NCBI RefSeq assembly: GCF_000831385.1
Contig: NZ_AP014548.1
Span: forward strand, 620,001 to 684,000
Direction: 5' to 3'
Length of the DNA: 64,000 nt
Origin: Nonlabens marinus S1-08
Lineage (GTDB): Bacteria; Bacteroidota; Bacteroidia; Flavobacteriales; Flavobacteriaceae
The notes below the pieces were generated by a model. The model did no database searches and was not told the DNA's origin. It saw only the letters and a list, made by a program, of their open reading frames with translations. Of the stretch, positions 26,529 through 35,162 are shown one piece after another (positions within the stretch are counted from its first letter, which is position 1; each line of letters opens with the position of its first letter). Made by a program: the position numbers and the translations under genes.

Positions 26529-26980
26529 TGGGAACTGTTAGAATTACCAAAGAATTCACTTTTGAGACTGGACACGCGCTGCATGGATACGACGGGAAAT
26601 GTCGTAACGTTCACGGGCATAGCTATAAGCTAGCCGTGACGGTCATAGGAGAGCCTATTATGGATTCTAACCACGTGAAATTTGGGATGGTGATCGATTT
26701 TGGCGATTTGAAGAAAATCGTAAAAGAAGAAATTGTAGACCCATTTGATCACGCTACTGTTTTCAATAAAAACTCCCCTCACGTAGAATTAGCTAAAGAA
26801 TTAGAGTCTCGTGGTCACGAAGTCATTTTAGCGGACTATCAACCTACTAGCGAGATGATGATTCAGGACTTTGCAAAAAAGATTGCCGATCGACTTCCTA
26901 ACAATATTAAACTCTTTTCCCTGCGCCTGCGCGAGACAGAAACCAGCTATGCAGAGTGGTTTGCGAGTGATAATGGGTAA
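26528..26980 (+). CDS. queD: 6-carboxytetrahydropterin synthase / PTPS family
   Basis: A 150-residue zinc enzyme that converts 7,8-dihydroneopterin triphosphate to 6-carboxytetrahydropterin in queuosine synthesis. The zinc ligands are H16, H29 and H31 (VHGHSY), the catalytic Cys is C25 in CRNVHGH, and the C-terminal RETETSYAEWF binds the pterin. Sepiapterin- or pyruvoyl-type activity cannot be excluded. A queuosine-precursor transporter at 59941 supports the queuosine reading. Confidence 0.85.
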   Translation: MGTVRITKEFTFETGHALHGYDGKCRNVHGHSYKLAVTVIGEPIMDSNHVKFGMVIDFGDLKKIVKEEIVDPFDHATVFNKNSPHVELAKELESRGHEVILADYQPTSEMMIQDFAKKIADRLPNNIKLFSLRLRETETSYAEWFASDNG

Positions 26981-27072
26981 TTAGTATAAATAATTGCTTG
27001 ACTGAAGTAAAGAGCGTTCTTGGAGCAATATTTATCAATTTTTCCGACAATCATTTAGATAAATTATAGCCG

Positions 27073-27092
27073 ATGCCGCTCTTCAGCGGCAT
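27073..27092. other. Perfect hairpin in the queD-hemF gap
   Basis: ATGCCGCT and AGCGGCAT form an eight-base stem with a CTTC loop and no T run after it. The rest of the 231-base gap (26981-27211) shows no gene. Confidence 0.4.
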
Positions 27093-27211
27093 GACCTTGT
27101 CGATGGGCATGGCTTATTAGAATTGTTGAAAAATAATTGGCAATTGACAATCAAGATTTGCTAATCAAATCAACAAATGGTTCCCGATAGAAATCGAACT
27201 TGGAACTTAGC

Positions 27212-28123
27212 TTAAACCCAATCCCGCGGATTCTCTAGCACCTCAACCAACTCTGCCTCTTTAGTTCCAGCCTCAGGATGATGATCGTAGCGCCATTGTA
27301 CTGCTGGTGGCAAGCTCATAAGGATACTCTCAATACGACCATTAGTTTTTAATCCAAATAAAGTTCCCTTATCATGAACCAGATTGAATTCGACGTAACG
27401 ACCGCGACGTATTTCCTGCCACTCTATGTTGGCTAGCGTGTGGGATAAATCTTTTCGCTTTTCTACGATTGGAACGTATGCTTCTAAGAAGTGTGAAGCC
27501 ATATCTTTTTGGAACTTTAGCCAGTCTGCCATAGAAAAGGCATCACTAGCACGGCAATAGTCATAAAATAGACCGCCTATACCACGTGCCTCGTTGCGGT
27601 GAGTATTGTGGAAATATTCATCACATTTTTTCTTGAAAGTTTTGTAGTCGGCTACTTCATGTCGATCGCAGACTGTTTTGCATACTTGATGAAAGTGCTT
27701 AGCATCTTCCTCGTATAAATAATAAGGTGTCAAATCAAGACCGCCACCAAACCAGCAGTCAACGATCTTTCCTTTCTTATCGTACATCTCAAAATAACGG
27801 AAATTGGCATGAACCGTAGGAACCATTGGATTCAACGGATGAATCACAAGGCTGATGCCCGTAGCGTAGAAGTCGGCATCTTTGACTTTGAAATAGTTTT
27901 GCATAGCGACGGGAAGCTCGCCATGCACAGCACTGATGCTTACACCACCTTTTTCAAAAACATTTCCTTTTTCAATGATTCTGGAAAAACCTCCACCACC
28001 TTCTTTACGATACCATTCATCTTCCTTAAACTTTGCTTTTCCATCTACCTTTTCCAAGGTGGAAGTGATGGTATGCTGCAACTCTCTAATAAAGGTATAA
28101 AAGGCGTCTTTCTGGGATTCCAT
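27212..28123 (-). CDS. hemF: Oxygen-dependent coproporphyrinogen III oxidase
   Basis: A 303-residue enzyme that oxidatively decarboxylates coproporphyrinogen III to protoporphyrinogen IX with O2. Family blocks are clear: GGGFSRIIEKGNVFEKGGV, AVHGELP, PTVHANFRYFE, WFGGGLDLTPYY and EARGIGGLFYDY, and the length is normal. It is the last gene of the minus-strand group hemD-hemE-trkH-EI24-hemF. A second, anaerobic oxidase (HemN) is not present here. Confidence 0.97.
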   Translation of the reverse strand: MESQKDAFYTFIRELQHTITSTLEKVDGKAKFKEDEWYRKEGGGGFSRIIEKGNVFEKGGVSISAVHGELPVAMQNYFKVKDADFYATGISLVIHPLNPMVPTVHANFRYFEMYDKKGKIVDCWFGGGLDLTPYYLYEEDAKHFHQVCKTVCDRHEVADYKTFKKKCDEYFHNTHRNEARGIGGLFYDYCRASDAFSMADWLKFQKDMASHFLEAYVPIVEKRKDLSHTLANIEWQEIRRGRYVEFNLVHDKGTLFGLKTNGRIESILMSLPPAVQWRYDHHPEAGTKEAELVEVLENPRDWV

Positions 28124-28152
28124 AAGGCAAAAAATCTGCTTACAAAGTTACT

Positions 28153-28932
28153 TTATACAATAATGTTTGTCGCTGGATCTGTAAGTAATTTTTGCTCGCT
28201 TAACAGCTCTAGCGTGGTTTTACTTGCAGCAGTAACTGATACTGGCAAGACGAGGATGATACCAATAACAGGAATCAGTAACATCGCATTGAACACAATC
28301 CCATTACCAATGGCATAACCACGATTGCTTTTTACAAAGTCTACACTTTCACGGTATTTAAAATGCCGCTCTAATGTATAATCCATATTACCAAATCCCG
28401 CATAGTACGACTGCACCAGAAATCCGATGATCCAGAAAACAATTCCCACAACTGGAATTAAACTCAAGACTAACAATGGAAGCGTCAGCAGTAATTCAAA
28501 AAACAAGTTGCGTACGTTGATCCGAATTCCACGATAAAGCTGGGCACTATAACTAGTATCCCGATGGGTAATAGATGATTGTAAGTCTGGATACAGGTGT
28601 TTTTCTATCTTTTCAGACACAGGCGACATGAAGGGTGCGCTCATCGCCATGACAAAATGTTTGTAAATCAATAAACCTAAGATCACGATGAGGATTGCGC
28701 TAAGAATTTCCGCGAAAGCGAAAAAAGCTTCAGAACCAGTTTCCCAAACCCACAAGCTAGTGAGCACGCTAGCAACATTGTCAGACAAGCCATAAGCCGT
28801 AAACCCAATCAATACAGCAAACAAAAAACTAATGCCCATCGGAACCATGAAATACTTCCATAACCCTAATTGCGTCATGAGTTTGAAACTGCCCGTATAA
28901 TCTTTTAAAGCTCTGAGAATATTTTTAATCAT
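28153..28932 (-). CDS. EI24-domain membrane protein
   Basis: A 259-residue inner-membrane protein with four to five hydrophobic segments and the EI24/CysZ-like layout: an N-terminal amphipathic region (MIKNILRALKDYTGSF), a membrane hairpin, then LLVLSLIPVVGIVFWIIGFL and the late YTLERHFKYRES stretch. CysZ is a sulfate channel; here the substrate is open. The frame extends 14 codons upstream into trkH, so I choose the ATG one base beyond the trkH stop. It lies between trkH and hemF. A decayed half-copy of the palindrome lies near 28711. Confidence 0.8.
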   Translation of the reverse strand: MIKNILRALKDYTGSFKLMTQLGLWKYFMVPMGISFLFAVLIGFTAYGLSDNVASVLTSLWVWETGSEAFFAFAEILSAILIVILGLLIYKHFVMAMSAPFMSPVSEKIEKHLYPDLQSSITHRDTSYSAQLYRGIRINVRNLFFELLLTLPLLVLSLIPVVGIVFWIIGFLVQSYYAGFGNMDYTLERHFKYRESVDFVKSNRGYAIGNGIVFNAMLLIPVIGIILVLPVSVTAASKTTLELLSEQKLLTDPATNIIV

Positions 28933-28933
28933 C

Positions 28934-30283
28934 TTATACTGCAACATCTTTTTCTTGCTCCTGCTCTTCTTCATTTTCGTTCTTAACGTATGCCCTACTC
29001 ATGGCCAGCCCAAATGTCAAAACACCTAATCTACCTATAAACATTAAACATGTGATCACTGCTTTACCGAAAAAGCTCAAATCTCCTGTAATGCCTTTAG
29101 TAAGCCCCACAGTCCCTAAAGCAGACAATACTTCAAAGGAAATTTTTTCAAGGGATTCTGTTTCAGAAAAGGTTAAAAATAGAATACCGAAGAAACTTAA
29201 AATGAAATAAAATATAAAAGTAGAAACCGCAGCGTCAACTCTTTCATCAGGAATACGCGTATTAAAAAACAAAAAATCACTGGAATTTTTGAGCTTACTG
29301 CGCAGATAGGCAATGGTCGCTACTATAGTTGTAATCTTCAACCCTCCTGAGGTACCTGACGGTGAAGCTCCTATGTACATAAGAAGAATAGTAACTATGG
29401 CGACAGGAACCACCAGCGCGCCATTATCGATAGTATTAAATCCTACTGTTGTCATCGCGGTCATTGTCTGAAAAAAGGAAGCGTAAAAACGTGTCGCTCC
29501 ATCTAGTGCAACGATGCTAGGTTCTGTAAAATACATAGCAATAGTTCCAGCGGTCAGTAAAATAAAGAATCCAGAGAAGATCAATTTTGAGGTGTAGCTT
29601 ACCTCATGTTTCTTGCGTGCGAGCTTGAGCCAAAAATCTGAAAAAACAATGAAACCAAGTGATCCTGCAATTGATAAAAACGAGATAGTAAAGTTGATCC
29701 ACCCATCACTCACATAATCAACAAACCCAGAATTTAAAAGACTAAACCCAGCAGTACAAAAGGCGCTGACACTATGAAAAAGACTCATCCATAGCTGCTC
29801 CCAAAAATCGTAACCTTGTCCCTCAAACCCAATGTAGAAAAAAACAGTACCTACGATCTCAAATAAGACCGTAAAAATGATTACGGACTTTAAAAAGGGT
29901 CTGAGTTCAATTGACTTTGGTATAGCAAAGGCTGCGTTTAATATGCGCTCTCGCCATTTGGAAGTGTGATGACTTGTGTTTAATAGGATGTAAGTGGTAA
30001 AAGTCATGTAACCTATACCTCCTATTTGAAAAAGCAACATCACTACAAACTGACCAAAGAATGTAAAATTATCAGACAAGCTGATTGTCATCAATCCAGT
30101 AGTTGATATGGCTGATGTGGAGACAAAAATCGTATCAATAATTGACAGATCTCCCTTTCTAGAAAAGGGCAAACATAGTAATAGAAAACCTACGAGATTA
30201 TAGATGAAAAAACCGTAAACAAGATTGCGCTGTGGTGAGAGCGTCGATAAAAGTTTATAGTATTTCCTGAGCAGGCTTTTCAA
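28934..30283 (-). CDS. TrkH-family potassium uptake protein
   Basis: A 449-residue K+ transporter membrane subunit. Four pore-loop repeats of the Trk/Ktr type can be seen: SAISTTGLMT, SAFCTAGFSL, MTTVGFNTID and SALGTVGLTKG, alternating with pairs of helices; GASPSGTSGGLKITT is a TrkH hallmark. No TrkA/KtrA regulatory subunit is adjacent. It sits between hemE (one base away) and the EI24 gene in a heme operon, a placement with no evident reason. Confidence 0.92.
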   Translation of the reverse strand: MKSLLRKYYKLLSTLSPQRNLVYGFFIYNLVGFLLLCLPFSRKGDLSIIDTIFVSTSAISTTGLMTISLSDNFTFFGQFVVMLLFQIGGIGYMTFTTYILLNTSHHTSKWRERILNAAFAIPKSIELRPFLKSVIIFTVLFEIVGTVFFYIGFEGQGYDFWEQLWMSLFHSVSAFCTAGFSLLNSGFVDYVSDGWINFTISFLSIAGSLGFIVFSDFWLKLARKKHEVSYTSKLIFSGFFILLTAGTIAMYFTEPSIVALDGATRFYASFFQTMTAMTTVGFNTIDNGALVVPVAIVTILLMYIGASPSGTSGGLKITTIVATIAYLRSKLKNSSDFLFFNTRIPDERVDAAVSTFIFYFILSFFGILFLTFSETESLEKISFEVLSALGTVGLTKGITGDLSFFGKAVITCLMFIGRLGVLTFGLAMSRAYVKNENEEEQEQEKDVAV

Positions 30284-30284
30284 C

Positions 30285-31304
30285 TTAATATTCCTTCACT
30301 GCATCTACAAAAGCTTGAGCATTCTCTACAGGAATATTGGGTAAAATTCCATGACCCAGATTAGCTACAAATTTATCCTTGCCGAATTCATCAATCATTT
30401 GCTTGACCATTTTCTTAATAGTTGCTGGCGGTGAGAATAAGCGTGATGGATCAAAATTTCCCTGAAGGGTTATATTCCCACCAGTTAAATAACGCGCATT
30501 GCGAGCGCTGCAAGTCCAATCCACACCCAGAGCAGCTGCGCCACTTTTAGCCATGTCATTCAATGCAAACCAGCATCCTTTTCCAAAGACGATGACCTCA
30601 GTAACTGGACGCAACGAATCAATAATCTGTTGGATGTATTTCCATGAAAATTCCTGATAATCTGTGGGAGACAACATACCGCCCCAGGAATCAAAAACTT
30701 GTACAGCGTTAACACCATGCTTTACCTTTTCATGCAAGTAAGCGATGGTGGTATCTGTGATGCGTTGCAATAATTCGTGCGCAGCTTCTGGTTGAGTGAA
30801 ACAAAACTCTTTGGCTTTATCAAAATTCTTACTTCCTTGACCTTGGACACAATAACATAGTATTGTCCATGGTGAGCCGGCAAAGCCTATAAGAGGCACA
30901 CGATTAGCGAGCGCATCTTTAGTCATATCGATAGCTTCCATGACGTAACTTAAGGAGTCTGCTACATCTGGAACCACCACTCGCTCAAGATCTGCTGCAG
31001 TTCTAATGGGATTAGGTAACCATGGTCCTACACCAGGTTTCATCTCTACCTCAATATTCATAGCTTGGGGTATTACGAGAATATCAGAAAATAAAATAGC
31101 AGCATCAGGACCTATTTGATCAATAGGCATCACCGTGATTTCAGTAGCAAGTTCTGGTGTTTGGCATCTAGTAAAGAAGTCATATTTTGCCTTGAGCTTC
31201 ATAAAATCTGGCAAATATCTTCCTGCCTGACGCATCATCCATACGGGAGGTCGTTCGACGGTTTCTCCTCGTAAAGCTCTTAGGAACAAATCATTTTTTA
31301 TCAT
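30285..31304 (-). CDS. hemE: Uroporphyrinogen decarboxylase
   Basis: A 339-residue enzyme that removes four carboxyl groups from uroporphyrinogen III to give coproporphyrinogen III. The signatures [15 protein letters not shown] (residues 18-32) and [13 protein letters not shown] are present and the length is normal. It overlaps hemD by 14 bases, so the two are translated together. Confidence 0.97.
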   Translation of the reverse strand: MIKNDLFLRALRGETVERPPVWMMRQAGRYLPDFMKLKAKYDFFTRCQTPELATEITVMPIDQIGPDAAILFSDILVIPQAMNIEVEMKPGVGPWLPNPIRTAADLERVVVPDVADSLSYVMEAIDMTKDALANRVPLIGFAGSPWTILCYCVQGQGSKNFDKAKEFCFTQPEAAHELLQRITDTTIAYLHEKVKHGVNAVQVFDSWGGMLSPTDYQEFSWKYIQQIIDSLRPVTEVIVFGKGCWFALNDMAKSGAAALGVDWTCSARNARYLTGGNITLQGNFDPSRLFSPPATIKKMVKQMIDEFGKDKFVANLGHGILPNIPVENAQAFVDAVKEY

Positions 31305-31953
31305 CTCGCAATATTTTTATGGCTGTGACCAGCACGTTCTCAACGGTTTGTTTTGTAGCAACATGCACGTTCTCAAAAAGCTTTCTCGCTGCCGCTGCGG
31401 TGGTCTCACCTATGCAAATGGAGCATTGAGGTTGATGTTTGTTCGCTTTCGCGAAAGCGATAACACCACGAGGACTGTAAAACAAAACAGCTGCAAAAAT
31501 ACGATCAAAGCTCTTTTGGACGATGGCAGAATGGTAAACAATAATTTCTTTTAACGCGACCTTATGGCTCTTGAACAAATCAGGCAATTCATCACGCCTG
31601 TGGTTGCTGCATAGGTAGGTAAAATTGGCGTTTGGTAATTTTTCAATAAGCAGGAGCGCCAGTTCACGAGCGTTTTCTGCAACTATTTTTGGGGAGATTC
31701 CCATTGTCTGTAATTCAGCCGCAGCAGTTGTTCCCACACAGTATACATTCATAATATGAGTTTTATGGGACTCAACGGCCAGTATTGCGTTCTTGCTGGT
31801 AATGATCAAATGCTCCAACAGTTTTTGATCCAAATGAGTATCGATCGCTGTAGTTTTAAGTATATCGTAATGTACAAACCCAAAGCCACTATGCAGCATT
31901 AGCTGCTGTTGCGGTAAAGTTAATTGTTTGGTAGAGAGTATAGTAGACGACAT
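31291..31953 (-). CDS. hemD: Uroporphyrinogen-III synthase
   Basis: A 220-residue protein with the loosely conserved two-lobe fold of HemD, which closes and inverts hydroxymethylbilane to uroporphyrinogen III. Recognition rests on the VVFYSPRGV-like strand (here [15 protein letters not shown]), the [11 protein letters not shown] motif and the direct overlap with hemE. The family is poorly conserved, so context carries weight. A perfect palindrome encodes AFAKA right after the SPRGV motif. Confidence 0.88.
   Translation of the reverse strand: MSSTILSTKQLTLPQQQLMLHSGFGFVHYDILKTTAIDTHLDQKLLEHLIITSKNAILAVESHKTHIMNVYCVGTTAAAELQTMGISPKIVAENARELALLLIEKLPNANFTYLCSNHRRDELPDLFKSHKVALKEIIVYHSAIVQKSFDRIFAAVLFYSPRGVIAFAKANKHQPQCSICIGETTAAAARKLFENVHVATKQTVENVLVTAIKILRDDKK
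31444..31459. repeat. 16-bp palindrome CGCTTTCGCGAAAGCG, copy 8
   Basis: A perfect copy inside hemD, encoding AFAKA. Confidence 0.95.
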
Positions 31954-31968
31954 TTGCTAAAGTTGGAG

Positions 31969-31976
31969 TAAATTTA
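31969..31976. promoter_or_regulatory. Shared symmetric element TAAATTTA between hemD and the bestrophin-like gene
   Basis: This self-complementary octamer reads TAnnTTTA on both strands and lies 15 bases from the hemD ATG and 18 from the divergent ATG, so it may serve as the -7 element in both directions. Confidence 0.35.
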
Positions 31977-31994
31977 CAAACCAATCAACAGATT

Positions 31995-32345
31995 ATGTAC
32001 ATAACAAGACAATATGGATACATTACTAAGTTATTTACATGGAAATTTGTATTGCTACTTCCTTTGGGGATGCTCAATGTTTTTCAAGAACATATTGATT
32101 CTACCGGGACTGAATTAATGAAAAACTGGTATCTCTTTCTGCAAATTCCTTTCTCTGTTTTGGTCATGTGGATCTTCACAACCATGGAAATTGTAGGCGA
32201 TAACAGTGAGGATCCATTTGAAGGCCGTATCAACGACGTTCCCATGACCGCTTTATGCCGTACAATTATGATAGACTTGAGAGATATACTTGATGAGAAA
32301 AATTTACCTCAACCGGTACTCCCTAAGGATAATATTTTATATTAA
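31995..32345 (+). CDS. Short bestrophin-like membrane protein
   Basis: A 116-residue protein with two hydrophobic segments (about 16-30 and 48-64). The part from FSVLVMWIFTTMEIVGDN through EDPFEGRINDVPM to TIMIDLRDIL matches the C-terminal signature of bestrophin-family anion channels (E-DPF--xNDxP). A full channel is about 290 residues, so the N-terminal half, with the RTNTAYDRWWE region, is missing. It may be an internally deleted remnant or a small natural relative. The frame itself is intact, with normal flavobacterial codon use. It is divergent from hemD. Confidence 0.6.
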   Translation: MYITRQYGYITKLFTWKFVLLLPLGMLNVFQEHIDSTGTELMKNWYLFLQIPFSVLVMWIFTTMEIVGDNSEDPFEGRINDVPMTALCRTIMIDLRDILDEKNLPQPVLPKDNILY

Positions 32346-32411
32346 ACAACTCATGTAGTTGTATATACGATTAAAATAAGCGATATTTGATTTGAAAAGG
32401 GTAAAGAAAAT

Positions 32412-33005
32412 ATGGAGCTACCAGAATTTCTTCATGATCTAACTGGCGGTGGTGATAAACCATCATTAAAGTATGCTACTGAGATATTTAGCATGCTCGA
32501 GGTTGTGAAGGTCAAAAAAAAGGAAGTAATTCTTCACTTAGGGGAAGTATGTGACAATATCTACTATATCAAGTCTGGAATTATTAAAGGTTCCATAATT
32601 GACGAGTATGGCGATATGCATGCCATTCGTTTTACAGCTGAGAATGACGTGATTACTTCTATGTACAGCTTTATTGATCAAACTCCTTCTAACATAGAAT
32701 TACAATGTGTTGAGGCGGGAGAGGTGATGTGTTTTAAATATCAAGATTTTGAATACATCAATAAATTGTATCCTGGATTAACTCCTGCATTCAACAAGTT
32801 GATGTTGAAACGCTATCACAAATTACTAGATGAGAAATCTAGGATGATCACTTACGATGCTACGACTCGTTATTTGAAGTTCATGGAGCGTTATAGTTAC
32901 ATGGAAGAACGTTTGCCCCTCAAGGACATTGCTTCTTACCTAGGGATACGTCAGCAATCTTTAAGCCGTCTGCGCAGTAAAATCGACCAAGAAGCTTACG
33001 ATTAG
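32412..33005 (+). CDS. Crp/Fnr-family transcriptional regulator
   Basis: A 197-residue protein with an N-terminal cyclic-nucleotide-binding-type beta-barrel (about 20-125; LGEVCDNIYYIKSGIIKG) and a C-terminal winged helix whose recognition helix lies in LPLKDIASYLGIRQQSLSRLR. The cAMP-contact residues of E. coli Crp are not evident, which is usual for this group in Bacteroidota. There are no Fe-S cysteines of the Fnr type. Targets are unknown. Confidence 0.88.
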   Translation: MELPEFLHDLTGGGDKPSLKYATEIFSMLEVVKVKKKEVILHLGEVCDNIYYIKSGIIKGSIIDEYGDMHAIRFTAENDVITSMYSFIDQTPSNIELQCVEAGEVMCFKYQDFEYINKLYPGLTPAFNKLMLKRYHKLLDEKSRMITYDATTRYLKFMERYSYMEERLPLKDIASYLGIRQQSLSRLRSKIDQEAYD

Positions 33006-33026
33006 AGCTAGGATCTTTGATTCCTT

Positions 33027-33034
33027 TATCTTTG
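33027..33034 (+). promoter_or_regulatory. -7 element TATCTTTG before yicC
   Basis: An exact TAnnTTTG match 18 bases before the yicC-family ATG; it probably drives yicC-gmk-nadD. Confidence 0.55.
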
Positions 33035-33052
33035 CATGCTTAAATCCATAGC

Positions 33053-33919
33053 ATGATTACATCAATGACAGGTTACGGTAAATCTGTAAACCAGTTACAA
33101 GACCGTAAGATTACAGTAGAGATACGCACCTTAAATAGTAAAAGCCTAGATCTTAACTTAAGAATTCCATCTGCCTATAGGGAGAAGGAATTGGAATTGC
33201 GCCAATTGACGGCAGCTCAACTTTCTAGAGGTAAAGTCGATGTTTCACTCTATGTAGAACACACAGGTACAACAACAGGTCAACAATTAGACATCGCTAA
33301 AGTCGAGAATTACATTTCTCAAATAAGTGCTATTGATGGTGTGGCTGGGAATAATAAACTTAAACTAGTAGAAATCGCCACTACATTTCCAGATGTTTTT
33401 AAAAGCGTACAGGAAGAAGTAGATGAAAAGGATTTTTCAATCATCATGCAGCTGGTAGCAGATTGTCTTGAAGAAGTAAATGACTTCCGAAATAAAGAAG
33501 GGGCTATCTTAAAAGCAGAATTTGACAAACGTATTGCCAATATTTCATCCCTGTTAGATCAGGTTCTGATAGAAGATAAGCAGCGATTAGACGATGTGCG
33601 TACAAGACTTGAAAAGGCTGTATCAGAATTGAAAGAGAAATTAGACGAGAATAGGTTTGAACAAGAATTGATCTATTACCTAGAGAAATACGACATTACT
33701 GAAGAAAAAGTCCGCCTTCAAAATCACCTTAATTATTTTACAGAAACCATGGAAACTTCAGGTTCCCAGGGTAAAAAACTTGGGTTTATTTCTCAAGAAA
33801 TTGGACGAGAGATCAACACCATTGGAAGCAAGGCAAACCATGCCGCCATGCAGCAATTGGTCGTTCAAATGAAAGACGAGCTAGAGAAAATAAAAGAACA
33901 AATGCTTAACGTACTTTAA
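33053..33919 (+). CDS. YicC-family endoribonuclease-like protein
   Basis: A 288-residue protein that begins with the family hallmark MITSMTGYGKS and has the inner block EIRTLNSKSLDLNLRIP and the C-terminal DUF1732 region (GKKLGFISQEIGREINTIGSKAN). E. coli YicC is linked to RNA turnover. It sits directly against gmk (stop followed by ATG), the typical YicC-gmk pairing. Confidence 0.93.
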   Translation: MITSMTGYGKSVNQLQDRKITVEIRTLNSKSLDLNLRIPSAYREKELELRQLTAAQLSRGKVDVSLYVEHTGTTTGQQLDIAKVENYISQISAIDGVAGNNKLKLVEIATTFPDVFKSVQEEVDEKDFSIIMQLVADCLEEVNDFRNKEGAILKAEFDKRIANISSLLDQVLIEDKQRLDDVRTRLEKAVSELKEKLDENRFEQELIYYLEKYDITEEKVRLQNHLNYFTETMETSGSQGKKLGFISQEIGREINTIGSKANHAAMQQLVVQMKDELEKIKEQMLNVL

Positions 33920-34519
33920 ATGGAAGTAGTGCCTAAATTGATTGTATTCAGCGCGCCATCAGGTGCAGGAAAGACCACGCTGGTGCGTCATTTATTAAAG
34001 AAAAAAGAACTTAATCTAGCCTTTTCAATCAGTGCAGCATCTAGAGAACCTAGAGATGGCGAGCAAGATGGAAAGGATTACTATTTTCTAGGCATTAAAG
34101 AATTTAAAAATCGCATAAGACACGAGGACTTCCTAGAGTTTGAGGAAGTCTATCGAGATCAATTTTATGGTACGCTCAAGGCAGAAGTTGAGCGTCTCTG
34201 GGCTCAAGGAAAAAACGTGATTTTTGATATTGACGTGGTAGGTGGATTGCGCCTTAAGAAGAAATTCCCTGAAAGAACGCTGGCAATTTTTGTCAAGCCA
34301 CCATCCATCAACGAACTCCAAATACGTTTGAAAAAACGGAAAACGGAGACTCCAGAAAAGATAGCCATGCGAGTTGCCAAAGCAAGTACTGAAATGGCAA
34401 CAGCCCCACAGTTTGATGTAATTATCAAGAATGACAACCTAACAGAAGCTAAAGCAAGGGCTGAGCAGTTAGTAGCGGAATTTATTAAAAAGCCCCTAAC
34501 TCAAGATGAAGATGAATAA
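33920..34519 (+). CDS. gmk: Guanylate kinase
   Basis: A 199-residue enzyme that phosphorylates GMP to GDP. The P-loop SAPSGAGKTT is at residues 11-20, the GMP-binding SAASREPRDGEQDGKDYYF segment follows, and the lid holds the Arg-rich IRLKKRKTETPEKIAMRV. The length is normal. It is coupled to yicC upstream and overlaps nadD downstream by 8 to 14 bases. Confidence 0.96.
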   Translation: MEVVPKLIVFSAPSGAGKTTLVRHLLKKKELNLAFSISAASREPRDGEQDGKDYYFLGIKEFKNRIRHEDFLEFEEVYRDQFYGTLKAEVERLWAQGKNVIFDIDVVGGLRLKKKFPERTLAIFVKPPSINELQIRLKKRKTETPEKIAMRVAKASTEMATAPQFDVIIKNDNLTEAKARAEQLVAEFIKKPLTQDEDE

Positions 34520-35093
34520 AATAGGACTCTATTTTGGCACTTTTAACCCTATTCATATTGGGCACCTAGCTATTGCTAATTATCTGGTTGAAAATAGCGA
34601 CTTAAAGGAAATCTGGATGGTGGTCACGCCGCATAACCCTCTCAAAAAAAAGAATACATTGCTCGATGATTACCAGCGTTTGCATATGGTACACTTAGCT
34701 ACGGAAGACTATTTGAAAATTAAGCCCAGCAACATTGAGTTCAATTTACCGCAACCTAATTACACTGTAAATACTCTAGTCCACCTTAAGGAGAAGTATC
34801 CAGACAATGATTTTTACCTGATCATGGGTGAAGACAATTTGAAGAGCTTGCCTAAATGGAAAAACTATGAGGTGCTACTAGAGGAATACAACATTATAGT
34901 GTATCCCAGAATCTCTAAAGGTAAAATACCTGAACACCTCAAAGATCACCCAGCCATTTTAAAAATAGACGCTCCTATAATGGAAATATCTTCCACCATG
35001 ATCAGGAATAGCATCGCTGCTGGTCAAGACCTGAGGTATTTTCTACACAATAGAGTCAATCAATACATTGATGAAATGGGTTTCTATCAATAA
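34506..35093 (+). CDS. nadD: Nicotinate-nucleotide adenylyltransferase
   Basis: A 195-residue enzyme that makes deamido-NAD from nicotinate mononucleotide and ATP. The nucleotidyltransferase motif is GTFNPIHIGHL (HxGH) and the C-terminal signature ISSTMIRNSI. Two starts are possible, ATG at 34506 or at 34512; the second gives the more usual MNKIGLYFG start. Both overlap the end of gmk. The gene closes the yicC-gmk-nadD operon. Confidence 0.95.
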   Translation: MKMNKIGLYFGTFNPIHIGHLAIANYLVENSDLKEIWMVVTPHNPLKKKNTLLDDYQRLHMVHLATEDYLKIKPSNIEFNLPQPNYTVNTLVHLKEKYPDNDFYLIMGEDNLKSLPKWKNYEVLLEEYNIIVYPRISKGKIPEHLKDHPAILKIDAPIMEISSTMIRNSIAAGQDLRYFLHNRVNQYIDEMGFYQ

Positions 35094-35162
35094 AAAACCG
35101 CCCGCAGTCTTTTAATCGACCAACAGGCGGCTTCCAACCAACCAACTCTTAAATCTCTATAG

